A stretch of DNA of 64,000 nt, from positions 1,178,001 to 1,242,000 of the forward strand of contig NZ_CP119677.1 in NCBI RefSeq assembly GCF_029318685.1. The letters are read 5' to 3'. This DNA is from Ruminiclostridium papyrosolvens DSM 2782. GTDB taxonomy: Bacteria; Bacillota; Clostridia; Acetivibrionales; DSM-1351. Made by a program: the position numbers and the translations under genes. This document shows positions 29,418 through 38,127 of the stretch, one piece after another (position 1 is the first letter of the stretch; each line of letters starts with the position of its first letter). The notes under the pieces were generated by a model that saw nothing but the letters and a program-made list of their open reading frames with translations, was not told where the DNA came from and did not search any database.

Positions 29418-30212
29418 ATGGCAATTTTTCAAGCTAATTTTTTTGCTAAAACAATGAAAAGACCGGTATGTTTTAATGCTTTGATACCAAATGATAAATT
29501 TGAGATACCGGGGCAGGAAGCTCAAGAGGCAAAAGGGCCTTTAAAGTCCATTTACCTCTTGCACGGCTATTCAGGCAATCATATGGATTGGCTGACATTC
29601 ACTAAAATACAGGAGGTCTCTCTGAAGTACAATATTGCGGTGTTTATGCCCTCTGGAGAAAATCACTTTTATCTGGACGATGAAGATGTCGGAGCATATT
29701 ATGGAGAGCTAATCGGAAATGAGCTGGTTGACTATACACGTAAAACCTTCAACTTATCAGATAAGAGAGAGGACACCTTCATTGGAGGACTATCCATGGG
29801 TGGTTACGGAGCAATAAGAAACGGTTTGAAGTACTCTGAAAGGTTCGGCAGGATAATTGCACTGTCTTCGGCACTTATTACCAATCAGATTGCCGGGATT
29901 ACTCCTGATTTTAAAGGGCCTGTTGCAGACTATCCTTATTACAGAAGAGTGTTCGGGGACTTAGACGAGCTTTTGGGAAGTGACAAAGACCCGGAGGCAC
30001 TAATACGTGGTTTGAAGGAAAGAAAAGCAGATATACCAAAGATATACATGGCTTGCGGAACAGAAGATTTTCTTTTAAAGGAAAACAGAGGTTTGCATGA
30101 ATTCCTTGTTTCAGAAAACGTAGAGCATACCTATGTAGAAGACGTTGGTATTCATGACTGGAAATTCTGGAATGAGTATATAGAAAAGGGTCTGGCTTGG
30201 GCTACTGAATAA
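29418..30212 (+). CDS. Acetyl/feruloyl-type alpha/beta-hydrolase esterase (CE1/esterase D-like)
   Basis: Start ATG 29418 (264 aa) follows AAGGAG at 29404-29409; an in-frame start at 29400 precedes that site. The fold is an esterase D/CE1 alpha/beta hydrolase: YLLHGYSGNHMDW oxyanion region, nucleophile Ser126 in GGLSMGGYGA, and a C-terminal His in GIHDWKFW. With no signal peptide it acts in the cytoplasm, probably removing acetyl groups from imported xylo-oligosaccharides. The preceding GH39 and following operon genes support this. Confidence 0.85.
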   Translation: MAIFQANFFAKTMKRPVCFNALIPNDKFEIPGQEAQEAKGPLKSIYLLHGYSGNHMDWLTFTKIQEVSLKYNIAVFMPSGENHFYLDDEDVGAYYGELIGNELVDYTRKTFNLSDKREDTFIGGLSMGGYGAIRNGLKYSERFGRIIALSSALITNQIAGITPDFKGPVADYPYYRRVFGDLDELLGSDKDPEALIRGLKERKADIPKIYMACGTEDFLLKENRGLHEFLVSENVEHTYVEDVGIHDWKFWNEYIEKGLAWATE

Positions 30213-30262
30213 GAGCGAATGAGTATACCAAAATATACATAAATACCAAGGGGGAAATTACC

Positions 30263-32461
30263 ATGAAGCTGATATGCGGCAAATATACACTAATTTTTAA
30301 TGATGGAGGTCTGGAGGTTCAAAAAAACCATAAGACTATATATTTCAACAAACGCCCCATGTTTGTTACTGTTAAGACAGCAATGGCTATAAATGAATTT
30401 TATGACAAAGCTTACACTGAGGTTGATGTTTTTGGTAATAGCATAATTGCAAAGGGTACACTTACTGTAAATTCCGGCTCTGAGTTTTCCTTCTCAGATG
30501 TATATGAAGCAGGAGACACGGGATTCAAGGTAAGCAGAAATGTAAAGGTGTTGAAGGCAGGGGATGACCTTGGTTTCTCAACTAAAATATCCTTTGCAAT
30601 GACTGAATCAGAGGATACCCATGATTATAATTGTTTTGCACCGGGTGTATGGTACAGACAAAACCAATTTGCACCTGATTTAGCATTTGGAAAGGACTTG
30701 GATTGTGAATACTTCTGGCAAACGGAAACACACTATGCTTTGCCGTTATTCGCAATGCAGAATATACAGTCGGGAGAAACAGCGGCTATATCTCGTTGGG
30801 CTCCCGATGTAACTATGCGGTCTTTGGATATTATGCAATCGGAAAATGGTGTGGACGCCAAATTTACAATAGGCTCCATAGGCATGAGCAAACCCCAGAA
30901 TAAGACCATGAACTATATGTATTATGGCTTTGAGGTGCGAAAGGAAATTGAAACAAAAACTCATGGTCTTTCAATTGATTATGTTTATCCCGGCTGTGAA
31001 GGACAGATGCCCGGAGTAAACCCCTTTGGAGGACTTGACTATAACGGTAAGGTAAAGACCTTTAAGCGTATTAATCACCCTGTAGAAACGGGTTTCCAAC
31101 AGAATTATGCTGTTGCGGTGAATTTCGGAAACTATGACAGCTATCAGCTTATGATGAGAGATATCTGGAGAGTGACATATGATAGATTGAGAGACAAATT
31201 GTTCCATGTGGATAATGAACTCTTTTTCCATAATAGCATGAAGATACTCGACAGGTATACACGTCAGTATGGTGATGCTTACGGGCTCCCATTTGCATGC
31301 CAGCTTCCGGCGATGGATATAAATTGCGTATCCTTTCAATTTGGGTTTGTGGGACAGCAGCCGGGAATTGGCTATCAGCTTCTGCGATACGGTGACAAGG
31401 AAAATCTGCCCGAAACCTTTAAAAAAGGTGTAAATATTATAGATTTCTGGGTCAGAACTGCCATGACGGAATCAGGCTTACCAAATATGTGCTACAATCC
31501 CGGTATAAGTGCCTTTGAACCGTATCCTCATTATATTAGAATGCTTGCAGACGGAATTGAGGCAATTCTTGACGCATACCTCTATATGAAAAAGAGGGGT
31601 GAAGACAGAGTTGCATGGAGAGAATTCTGCCAAAAAACTGCTGATTGGATTATTAGTATTCAGAATGAAGACGGCAGCTTCTATCGTGCATACAACACCG
31701 ATAGCTCTGTAAGGATGGAATCCAAGTCAAATACCCCAAGTGTAATACGTTTTTTGGTTGAGTATTATCTTGTTACTGGTGACGAAAGGTATAAAAATGC
31801 AGCCATAAAGGCCGGAGAATGGTCGTATGACAATGCTTACCTTAATATGGAGTATAGAGGCGGTACCTGCGACAACACCGATATACAGGACAAAGAAGCA
31901 GGTATCTACGCAATGTTTGGCTTTCTTGCTCTGTATGATTTGACAGGTGAAAAGAAATGGCTAGAAGGTGCCGTAGGTGCTGCAGACTATACCGAAACCT
32001 GGACCTATGCTTGGAAATTCCCGGTACGTGCGCCAATGGAGAAGCACCCCTTCAACAGGTATTCCATCAGCGGTCAGAGTATAATTACAATCGGAGGAGG
32101 GGCAGACGTATACATGGCGGCTTGCTCCTACACATACTACAGATTGTACATTATAACCGGGGATGAGCATTATCTGGATTTTGCGGAGTTCATTCATAAA
32201 AATACCAGACAATCCAGCGATATAGACGGAAGTATAGGCTATATAATGCCGGGGCTGGGCCATGAAAGCGGATACATTGCGGGACAAATGCTGCAAAGCC
32301 AGTATCATTGGCTTCCATGGTGTACCTTTGTGGAGGTTGACCCTTCATCAAGACTTTACGATACATTTGGGGGCTATGAGATTGCAGATGCGCAAAAACT
32401 CAGTCCCGAAGAACGTATAAGAAGGAACCGTATATACGATAATTATGTTGAGAGTTTGTGA
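30263..32461 (+). CDS. Large cytoplasmic (alpha/alpha)6-type protein, probable glycosidase of unknown family
   Basis: This 732-aa protein follows AAGGGGGAAA. The N-terminal third is beta-rich. The C-terminal half has repeated helical-hairpin features of six-hairpin glycosidases (WIISIQNEDGSFYRAY, FLVEYYLVTGDERYKNAAI, LALYDLTGEKKWLEGAV, YYRLYIITGDEHYLDFA). No family signature is clear to me. It sits at the end of the arabinoxylan operon and originally continued to the esterase gene now at 52033. Its last 71 codons lie in a 213-bp segment present again at 51772-51984. Beyond that the last residues differ (VESL here, VDSI in the other copy), so the present 3' end was supplied by the inserted island. 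Confidence 0.7.
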   Translation: MKLICGKYTLIFNDGGLEVQKNHKTIYFNKRPMFVTVKTAMAINEFYDKAYTEVDVFGNSIIAKGTLTVNSGSEFSFSDVYEAGDTGFKVSRNVKVLKAGDDLGFSTKISFAMTESEDTHDYNCFAPGVWYRQNQFAPDLAFGKDLDCEYFWQTETHYALPLFAMQNIQSGETAAISRWAPDVTMRSLDIMQSENGVDAKFTIGSIGMSKPQNKTMNYMYYGFEVRKEIETKTHGLSIDYVYPGCEGQMPGVNPFGGLDYNGKVKTFKRINHPVETGFQQNYAVAVNFGNYDSYQLMMRDIWRVTYDRLRDKLFHVDNELFFHNSMKILDRYTRQYGDAYGLPFACQLPAMDINCVSFQFGFVGQQPGIGYQLLRYGDKENLPETFKKGVNIIDFWVRTAMTESGLPNMCYNPGISAFEPYPHYIRMLADGIEAILDAYLYMKKRGEDRVAWREFCQKTADWIISIQNEDGSFYRAYNTDSSVRMESKSNTPSVIRFLVEYYLVTGDERYKNAAIKAGEWSYDNAYLNMEYRGGTCDNTDIQDKEAGIYAMFGFLALYDLTGEKKWLEGAVGAADYTETWTYAWKFPVRAPMEKHPFNRYSISGQSIITIGGGADVYMAACSYTYYRLYIITGDEHYLDFAEFIHKNTRQSSDIDGSIGYIMPGLGHESGYIAGQMLQSQYHWLPWCTFVEVDPSSRLYDTFGGYEIADAQKLSPEERIRRNRIYDNYVESL
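32239..32451 (+). repeat. 213-bp direct repeat, left copy
   Basis: From CTATATAATGCCGGGG to AATTATGTTGA this stretch is identical, by reading both rows base for base, to 51772-51984. It lies within the 3' end of the six-hairpin gene and marks the left edge of the island. Confidence 0.95.
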
Positions 32462-32540
32462 ATTATAAATGTCACACGACAAGTGGTTTGCTTGTTTTAT
32501 AAATAATACTTATTTGTTATAGCATAATCCATTCATAATC

Positions 32541-32594
32541 AAGGGGCTAAGTTTTTAGGTCACTAACACGATCTGTAGATTTAGCTTCTTTTTT
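32541..32594 (+). terminator. Putative terminator at the left end of the island
   Basis: GGGGCTAA (32543-32550) pairs, with G-T wobbles, with TTAGCTTC (32581-32588), followed by TTTTTT. It insulates the island genes from the upstream operon. Confidence 0.55.
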
Positions 32595-32644
32595 ATACCC
32601 AAAAAGAAATCTATGCTGCTCTTTATCAATAAATTTCAACACAA

Positions 32645-32673
32645 TTCGACTAATAAATGTTATAGTTTATATT
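32645..32673 (+). promoter_or_regulatory. Putative sigma-A promoter of the island regulator
   Basis: TTCGAC (32645-32650) and TATATT (32668-32673) are separated by 17 bp and lie about 40 bp before the regulator start. GGAAGAGGGGG serves as ribosome binding site. Confidence 0.5.
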
Positions 32674-32713
32674 TTTTGTAATAAAATATAAGATAAGGAA
32701 GAGGGGGATAGTA

Positions 32714-33521
32714 ATGAATGAGTTTATATTTCGAAGTATTATTGAATCTTGGGCGAATTGTGAACAAAGTGGTATATCGAAGGATATTAAAGAACCTCAA
32801 AAACTAATTACAGAGGATGAGTTGCGTAAACACATGGAAAAAAAAAGAGCATTTGTCGATTTTTAAGGATTTCATGCATAAGTATAGTGATGCTATTAGA
32901 GTGGAAAGGGGATACTATTGCTTTCTGGTTTTAAATGAAGAATTAACTATTTTAGACGTTTTCTACCCAAGATGGATAAATATAAGCGGACATTGTACAT
33001 TCAAAAAATATCTAAAAGCAGGAGTTTCGTTTTGTATTAAAAGCGTTGGGACTAATGCTGTATTTATTGCGAAACAGAGTAACACACCCGTATATCTGGA
33101 ACCACAATTTCATTATTGCAATGTATTAACAGAATGGCATGAATACTGTGTACCCATTTGGGATGGTTATAAGAAACTATATGTATCTTTAGTACGTGCA
33201 GGTCATCCCATATCAAGTGCTTTAAAAGGATTTGTAGACTTAGTAGCAAAAAATATGTGCTGTACAAGCTACACTCAAGGAATTTCCGGTACTAGAAATG
33301 ATTTGACTAAAAAATTAACGCAACAGCATAAGCTGATTTTAAAAAGGATAGCAGAAGGTATGACTGACGAACAGATAGCGCATGAATTAAATATATCGTT
33401 ATCTACTGTCAGATTTCATACTCAGAATATTTTTAAAATCTTTAATGTGGGGACGAGGATTGAAGCTGTTCTAAAAGCAATAATTCAAAACGAGATTTTT
33501 ATAAGTGATTTATATGGCTGA
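32714..33521 (+). pseudogene. LuxR-type regulator with AcoR-like N-terminus, frameshifted at an A9 run
   Basis: ATG 32714 has a strong ribosome binding site and opens a frame reading FRSIIESWANCEQSGIS, like the N-terminus of AcoR-type regulators. The frame stops at TAA 32864 after about 50 codons. The rest continues in another frame (32840s-33521): a sensor-like middle region and a LuxR helix-turn-helix (MTDEQIAHELNISLSTVRFH). Removing one A from the run at 32838-32846 joins both frames into one protein of about 268 aa. So the gene is broken, phase-variable, or rescued by slippage. A start at 32817 would lack a ribosome binding site. Being first in the island, it is probably the pathway regulator. 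Confidence 0.75.
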
Positions 33522-33611
33522 TTCTACTAAAAGGTCTGGTGAAATCGAAGGCTTTGCGAAGGATTAGTCACTGATGCAAGCTTGCAGAAAATAGTACAAG
33601 GGGAGGTAGTT

Positions 33612-34661
33612 ATGGCACTTATTATGGTTAACAATTTAGTTAAGGATTATAAGATTAATGTAAGAAAGAAAGGAATCTTAGGTGCAGTACAAGGTCTCCT
33701 TATGCCTGAGTATAAGATAAAACGGGCAGTAGATAATATCAGCTTTGAAATCGCAAAGGGAGATATGGTAGGTTTTATTGGTCCAAACGGTGCTGGAAAA
33801 TCCACAACTATTAAGATGCTCGCTGGCATTCTATCACCTTCTTCAGGTGCAATAAGCGTAGGAGCCCTGTCACCATATAAAGACAGGAAAAAAAACGCTT
33901 CAAAAATTGGAGCAGTTTTTGGACAACGCACCCAATTGTGGTGGGATTTACCTGTTATAGATACTTTCGAATTATTGAAGTACATATACAAAATTCCAGA
34001 AAAAAGATACAAAGAAAACATGGATATATTTAACAGTATGCTGGGACTTAATGAATTTATATCCCAACCGGTGAGGCAACTGAGTCTTGGTCAGAGGATG
34101 AGGGCGGATATAGCAGCATCGCTAATACATGACCCAGAAATAGTTTTTTTTGACGAGCCGACAATTGGCCTTGATGTTGTTGCAAAGGAAAAGATAAGAG
34201 AATTTATAAAATGTGTTAACCAAGAAAAGAATATTACAATGCTCTTTACGACCCACGATATGCTGGATATAGAAAAAACCTGTAAGAGAATGATAATAAT
34301 CGATATGGGTGTAATAATCTATGATGGTACCGCTGATCAGATAAAGAACCAGTATGGAAAATACAGAACCTTGGTTGTGGAGTTTAATCAACTATATAGG
34401 GATATTGAGCTGCCTTCAGGTGTACAACTTGCAGATCAACAGGGCAATAAGAAATGGCTCAGGTTTGATAAGGAAGAAGTACAAGTCTCTGGTTTGATAG
34501 CAGAGTTGACCTCTAAGTATGGGATACTTGACCTAACCATCAAAGAACCGGAAATAGAGGCTATAATAAGAGAAATTTATGAGGGAGGTATCAATATTAG
34601 TGAGAAAATATCTGGAGATTGCAAAAAAATCGTTTCAGAACAATATAGTGTACCGCGTTGA
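33612..34661 (+). CDS. ABC-2 exporter ATPase
   Basis: Start ATG 33612 (349 aa) has AAGGGGAGG 5 bp upstream. Walker A GPNGAGKST, signature LSLGQRMRAD and Walker B VFFDEPTIGLD are intact. The C-terminal extension is typical of ATPases that pair with ABC-2 (PF06182-like) permeases. It overlaps the next gene, and with the two permeases forms an exporter, probably for the island's product. Confidence 0.92.
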   Translation: MALIMVNNLVKDYKINVRKKGILGAVQGLLMPEYKIKRAVDNISFEIAKGDMVGFIGPNGAGKSTTIKMLAGILSPSSGAISVGALSPYKDRKKNASKIGAVFGQRTQLWWDLPVIDTFELLKYIYKIPEKRYKENMDIFNSMLGLNEFISQPVRQLSLGQRMRADIAASLIHDPEIVFFDEPTIGLDVVAKEKIREFIKCVNQEKNITMLFTTHDMLDIEKTCKRMIIIDMGVIIYDGTADQIKNQYGKYRTLVVEFNQLYRDIELPSGVQLADQQGNKKWLRFDKEEVQVSGLIAELTSKYGILDLTIKEPEIEAIIREIYEGGINISEKISGDCKKIVSEQYSVPR

Positions 34662-35388
34662 TTACTTTGCCGGCGTGATTAATACACTATTAATGATATT
34701 TGTCAATATCGCTATCTGGAAAGCAATATATGAGGAAGAAGAAGTTCTCGGTGGTGTACAATTTAAGGTTGTTATGACCTATATTATACTGGGGTTTCTT
34801 ATGCAGAGTATATTCATGATGGAAGAATACCTGATAGAAAGCAAAATAACCAGTGGCTTGATATCTTCCGACCTATTAAAACCTCTAAGTTTCAGGATAA
34901 ATATATTTTCATACAATATAGGAGCTCTTGCTTTCAGGGTAATTATGCAGCTTACTCCGGCTTTAATTGTTTCAATTGTATTATTCAAGCTACTGTCACC
35001 ATTTAACCTGAAGTCGGGAATCCTCTTTTGTATAAGTGCAATACTTGGATATCTTGTTTTGTACAGTATTAATTTTATTGTATGGTTAAGTTCTTTTTGG
35101 TTCTATTGGACATTTAGCATAGTAACTATAAAGGATGCAGTGATATCAATAATGTCAGGGGCGCTTTTTCCACTATGGTTTTTGCCAGAATGGCTACATA
35201 CCTTTACTAAAATTACTCCCTTTGAATCAATTTATTTTGTACCAATATCCATTTATTTAGGACTACTGCCTTATGATGAGATAATATTCGGTATAGTGAA
35301 GCAGGTAATATGGTTAGCTTTGCTTACGATAGTCGGACACATAGTTTGGAAAATGGCGACAAAAAAACTAGTTGTACAAGGAGGTTGA
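34600..35388 (+). CDS. ABC-2 type permease, subunit 1
   Basis: GTG 34600 (263 aa) lies 10 bp after GAGGGAGGT (34581-34589); an ATG at 34579 is possible but would use no clear ribosome binding site. It has about six hydrophobic helices and is similar in type to the following permease. It overlaps the ATPase gene. The architecture (one ATPase, two ABC-2 membrane subunits) resembles drug or natural-product exporters. Confidence 0.82.
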   Translation: MRKYLEIAKKSFQNNIVYRVDYFAGVINTLLMIFVNIAIWKAIYEEEEVLGGVQFKVVMTYIILGFLMQSIFMMEEYLIESKITSGLISSDLLKPLSFRINIFSYNIGALAFRVIMQLTPALIVSIVLFKLLSPFNLKSGILFCISAILGYLVLYSINFIVWLSSFWFYWTFSIVTIKDAVISIMSGALFPLWFLPEWLHTFTKITPFESIYFVPISIYLGLLPYDEIIFGIVKQVIWLALLTIVGHIVWKMATKKLVVQGG

Positions 35389-35393
35389 TTTTT

Positions 35394-36227
35394 ATGCAGC
35401 AAAATAACTCTTTCAGTTCCATGATGGCATTGTTTTTCCGGTTCTCCAAATTAAATCTGAAATCAGCTTTGGAGTACAAGTTTGACAGGTTTTTTCTAGC
35501 TTTTGCAGTGTTCTGCAGGGAAATGGTGAGTATTATAGTCATATATCTTATCCTCACCAGGTTAATAAGAATAAAGGGTTGGGAAATGAATGAGATGTTT
35601 TTCCTATACAGCTTTTTATTCCTATCTTATAGCCTCTTCATTTTTCTTTTTACCGGAATACGGGACTTTGACAATATGGTCTACTCCGGCGAGCTTGACA
35701 GGTATCTTATAAGGCCCTTGGGATTGATGTACCAGATTGTTGCCTCCAGAGTAGATTATTGCGCAACAATAGGGCATGGGGTAGTTGGAGTAATACTTTT
35801 TATAAAGACAGCTTTTAATGTTGGAATTGACTGGAACTATAAAAATATAACATATTATATAGCGGCATTGGTCGGAGGTGCTATTATACAGGCTTCACTT
35901 TTTATGATTTCCTCCTGTTTTAGCTTCTGGGCTGTCAAGACGATCAACTTAAGGAATCTTATATTCTTTAATTCCAGAAGGTTTGCGGGATACCCAATAA
36001 GCTTTTATCCGGGAATCATACAGAAAATGCTCATTTTTATAGTTCCCTTCGCATTTGTAAGCTATTTCCCGGCACAATTTTTTCTTAGGAAACCTGATTT
36101 GTCTATGTTCTGGAGCGGCTATCTTTATATGACGCCAGTTGTAGGGGTTATTATGTTCGTACTTGTATATAGATTCTGGTTGTTTGGCCTTAAACACTAT
36201 TCAAGCACCGGGAATTCTATGTTCTGA
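35394..36227 (+). CDS. ABC-2 type permease, subunit 2
   Basis: ATG 35394 (277 aa) has AAGGAGG 8 bp upstream; the longer in-frame start overlaps the preceding gene and lacks such a site. About six membrane helices are visible, with the cytoplasmic segment TGIRDFDNMVYSGELDRYLI characteristic of PF06182-like permeases. It is the partner of the preceding subunit. Confidence 0.85.
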   Translation: MQQNNSFSSMMALFFRFSKLNLKSALEYKFDRFFLAFAVFCREMVSIIVIYLILTRLIRIKGWEMNEMFFLYSFLFLSYSLFIFLFTGIRDFDNMVYSGELDRYLIRPLGLMYQIVASRVDYCATIGHGVVGVILFIKTAFNVGIDWNYKNITYYIAALVGGAIIQASLFMISSCFSFWAVKTINLRNLIFFNSRRFAGYPISFYPGIIQKMLIFIVPFAFVSYFPAQFFLRKPDLSMFWSGYLYMTPVVGVIMFVLVYRFWLFGLKHYSSTGNSMF

Positions 36228-36260
36228 TAATCAAAATTTTATTTTTGGGGTAAAAATATT

Positions 36261-37823
36261 ATGAAAAAAAAATATACCAACCTAATAATACTTGGCCTAT
36301 TTATTATTGCAGTAGCAGTATATCTTGTAATCAAATATGTAAGCTTCGACCAGATACTTTTTAGGGTCGGATACTATGACAGTAAAATCACAATAGCCAA
36401 TACCGCAGATATCCATGGACACATGGTCTATGATAATGAAACCGGTACATATTATACCTTGGACGAGTTAAGTACCATTATGGGGCTTCCTCTTTTAAAT
36501 TCATATGTAAAGGAGGAACGTGCAAAGGATAAAAACACTTTGCTTTTGGACTGCGGAGACATGTTCCATGGTACAAACGAAGCGAATATAGATCAGGGGA
36601 AAGGCGTTGTAGAATGTGTCAATTTAATGGACTATAATGCGATGGTGCCGGGAAACCATGATTTTAACTTCGGTTTTGACAGGCTGCTAGAGATAAAATC
36701 GCAGCTTAACTTTCCGATTCTTTCAGCTAATATATACAAGGATGGAAAGCAGGTATTTGATGAATATAAAATCTTTGAAGTCAATGGCAAAAAAATTGGT
36801 GTATTCGGACTTACAACTCCTTTTTCTTTAAATTTCGTTCACGATAATTCAGTTACGTTTGATGATCCCATTAAATGCGCAGCGAGAGTTGTTTCAAAAT
36901 TAAAAGGTAAGGTTGATGCAATTGTATTACTCTCACATTTAGGAGACGATGTTGACAAAAACGTTATCCAAAAAGTTGACGGAATAGATCTGGTTTTATG
37001 TGGACATTACCACAACTTGTATAAAACTGCAAAGAAAGTTAATAACACATACATGGCTGAAGCAGGCAGTTTTTCTACGCATCTTGGAGTGGCCGAAATG
37101 TACTTCAAGGGAGGAAAAGTATCAAAAATTGATTGGAAAGTAGAGGCGACAACTGACCGTTCGAAGGAAGATTCTGAACTCAAAAAGGTTTCTGAAGCAT
37201 ATCGTACCAAAGCATTAAAAAGTGCCAAAATAAAAGTGGGAAGCTCAGATGTAGTCTTAAACGGAATAAGAACCCAGGTAAGGTCTAAGGAAACAAATCT
37301 TGCGAATTTATTGACTGATGCACTAAGAGAAGCCGGGGATGCGGATTTGACACTAATGAACGGAGGTGGAATAAGAGAGAGCCTGCCTAAAGGTGAATTA
37401 AACATGTATCAAATCGGTAAAATGCTGCCTTTTGTAAATTCCCTTGTGGTTGTTGAAATGAAGGGAGATATGATATATAAGGCTCTTGAAAGAGGGTTAA
37501 GGGGGTATCCTACAGTTTTTAACGGTGGATTCCTGCAGGTTTCAGGAATGAATTATGTAATAGATGCATCAAAGATGGCAGGGGAAAGACTTGTAAGCGT
37601 AACAAAGGACGGAGTTCCATTAGATAAAGAAAAGATTTACAAAGTTGCGACAAATGATTATCTGTTTTACGGAGGAGACGGGTATGAGGAAATTCAAAAA
37701 TCTAAGCTGTTAGGCACATATGGGTTATTGAAAGATATATTGGGAGATTACATAAAAAGAAAAGGAACAGTCTCGCCCGAAGAGGAGGGCAGAATAAAAA
37801 TTATTAATGAGCGCTACAAATAA
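36261..37823 (+). CDS. Membrane-anchored 5'-nucleotidase/UshA-like metallophosphoesterase
   Basis: This 520-aa protein has an N-terminal membrane anchor (about 7-25) and a calcineurin-like metallophosphatase domain with the motifs ADIHGH, DCGDMFHG, GNHDFNFG and LCGHYHN. The C-terminal 5'-nucleotidase domain includes NGGGIRESL and FYGGDGYEE. It should act outside the cell on phosphate esters such as nucleotides. Its position between an exporter and carrier-protein genes, with a kinase-like gene further along, suggests it may dephosphorylate an exported product; this is an inference. Confidence 0.9.
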   Translation: MKKKYTNLIILGLFIIAVAVYLVIKYVSFDQILFRVGYYDSKITIANTADIHGHMVYDNETGTYYTLDELSTIMGLPLLNSYVKEERAKDKNTLLLDCGDMFHGTNEANIDQGKGVVECVNLMDYNAMVPGNHDFNFGFDRLLEIKSQLNFPILSANIYKDGKQVFDEYKIFEVNGKKIGVFGLTTPFSLNFVHDNSVTFDDPIKCAARVVSKLKGKVDAIVLLSHLGDDVDKNVIQKVDGIDLVLCGHYHNLYKTAKKVNNTYMAEAGSFSTHLGVAEMYFKGGKVSKIDWKVEATTDRSKEDSELKKVSEAYRTKALKSAKIKVGSSDVVLNGIRTQVRSKETNLANLLTDALREAGDADLTLMNGGGIRESLPKGELNMYQIGKMLPFVNSLVVVEMKGDMIYKALERGLRGYPTVFNGGFLQVSGMNYVIDASKMAGERLVSVTKDGVPLDKEKIYKVATNDYLFYGGDGYEEIQKSKLLGTYGLLKDILGDYIKRKGTVSPEEEGRIKIINERYK

Positions 37824-37873
37824 TTGTAGTTAGTAAGTAATATAGTAGCTTAATTTTTAAGGAGGATTCTCAA

Positions 37874-38122
37874 ATGAATGATATTAAGGAAAGAGTAATG
37901 AAAGTTATTGCTAAAAGCGCATTACTAAATGCCGACAATGTTACAGAAAAATCATGGATTGGAAGGGATCATGGTATTGATTCAATAAGGCTGGTTGAGA
38001 TGATTATAAATCTCGAAGACGAGTTTGATATTGAGGTGGACACCAGCTCACTCAGCCATCAGAACTTTGCTAACGTTGATTTAATAACAGAGTATGTCAC
38101 AAGTAAGCTGGAATCGAGGTAA
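37874..38122 (+). CDS. Acyl/peptidyl carrier protein 1
   Basis: This 82-aa acidic helical protein follows AAGGAGGA. The motif HGIDSIRLVEMI gives the serine that would carry 4'-phosphopantetheine, and NLEDEFDIEVD is the usual helix that follows it. It ends 5 bp before the AMP-ligase gene, so the ligase probably loads it. No phosphopantetheinyl transferase gene lies in the island; one elsewhere would be needed. Confidence 0.92.
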   Translation: MNDIKERVMKVIAKSALLNADNVTEKSWIGRDHGIDSIRLVEMIINLEDEFDIEVDTSSLSHQNFANVDLITEYVTSKLESR

Positions 38123-38127
38123 CTGCC

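Noticed and set aside
32817-33521. Independent start for the LuxR-type protein at 32817
   Set aside because: There is no ribosome binding site there, and the upstream frame with a good site joins it by a single base change in an A9 run.
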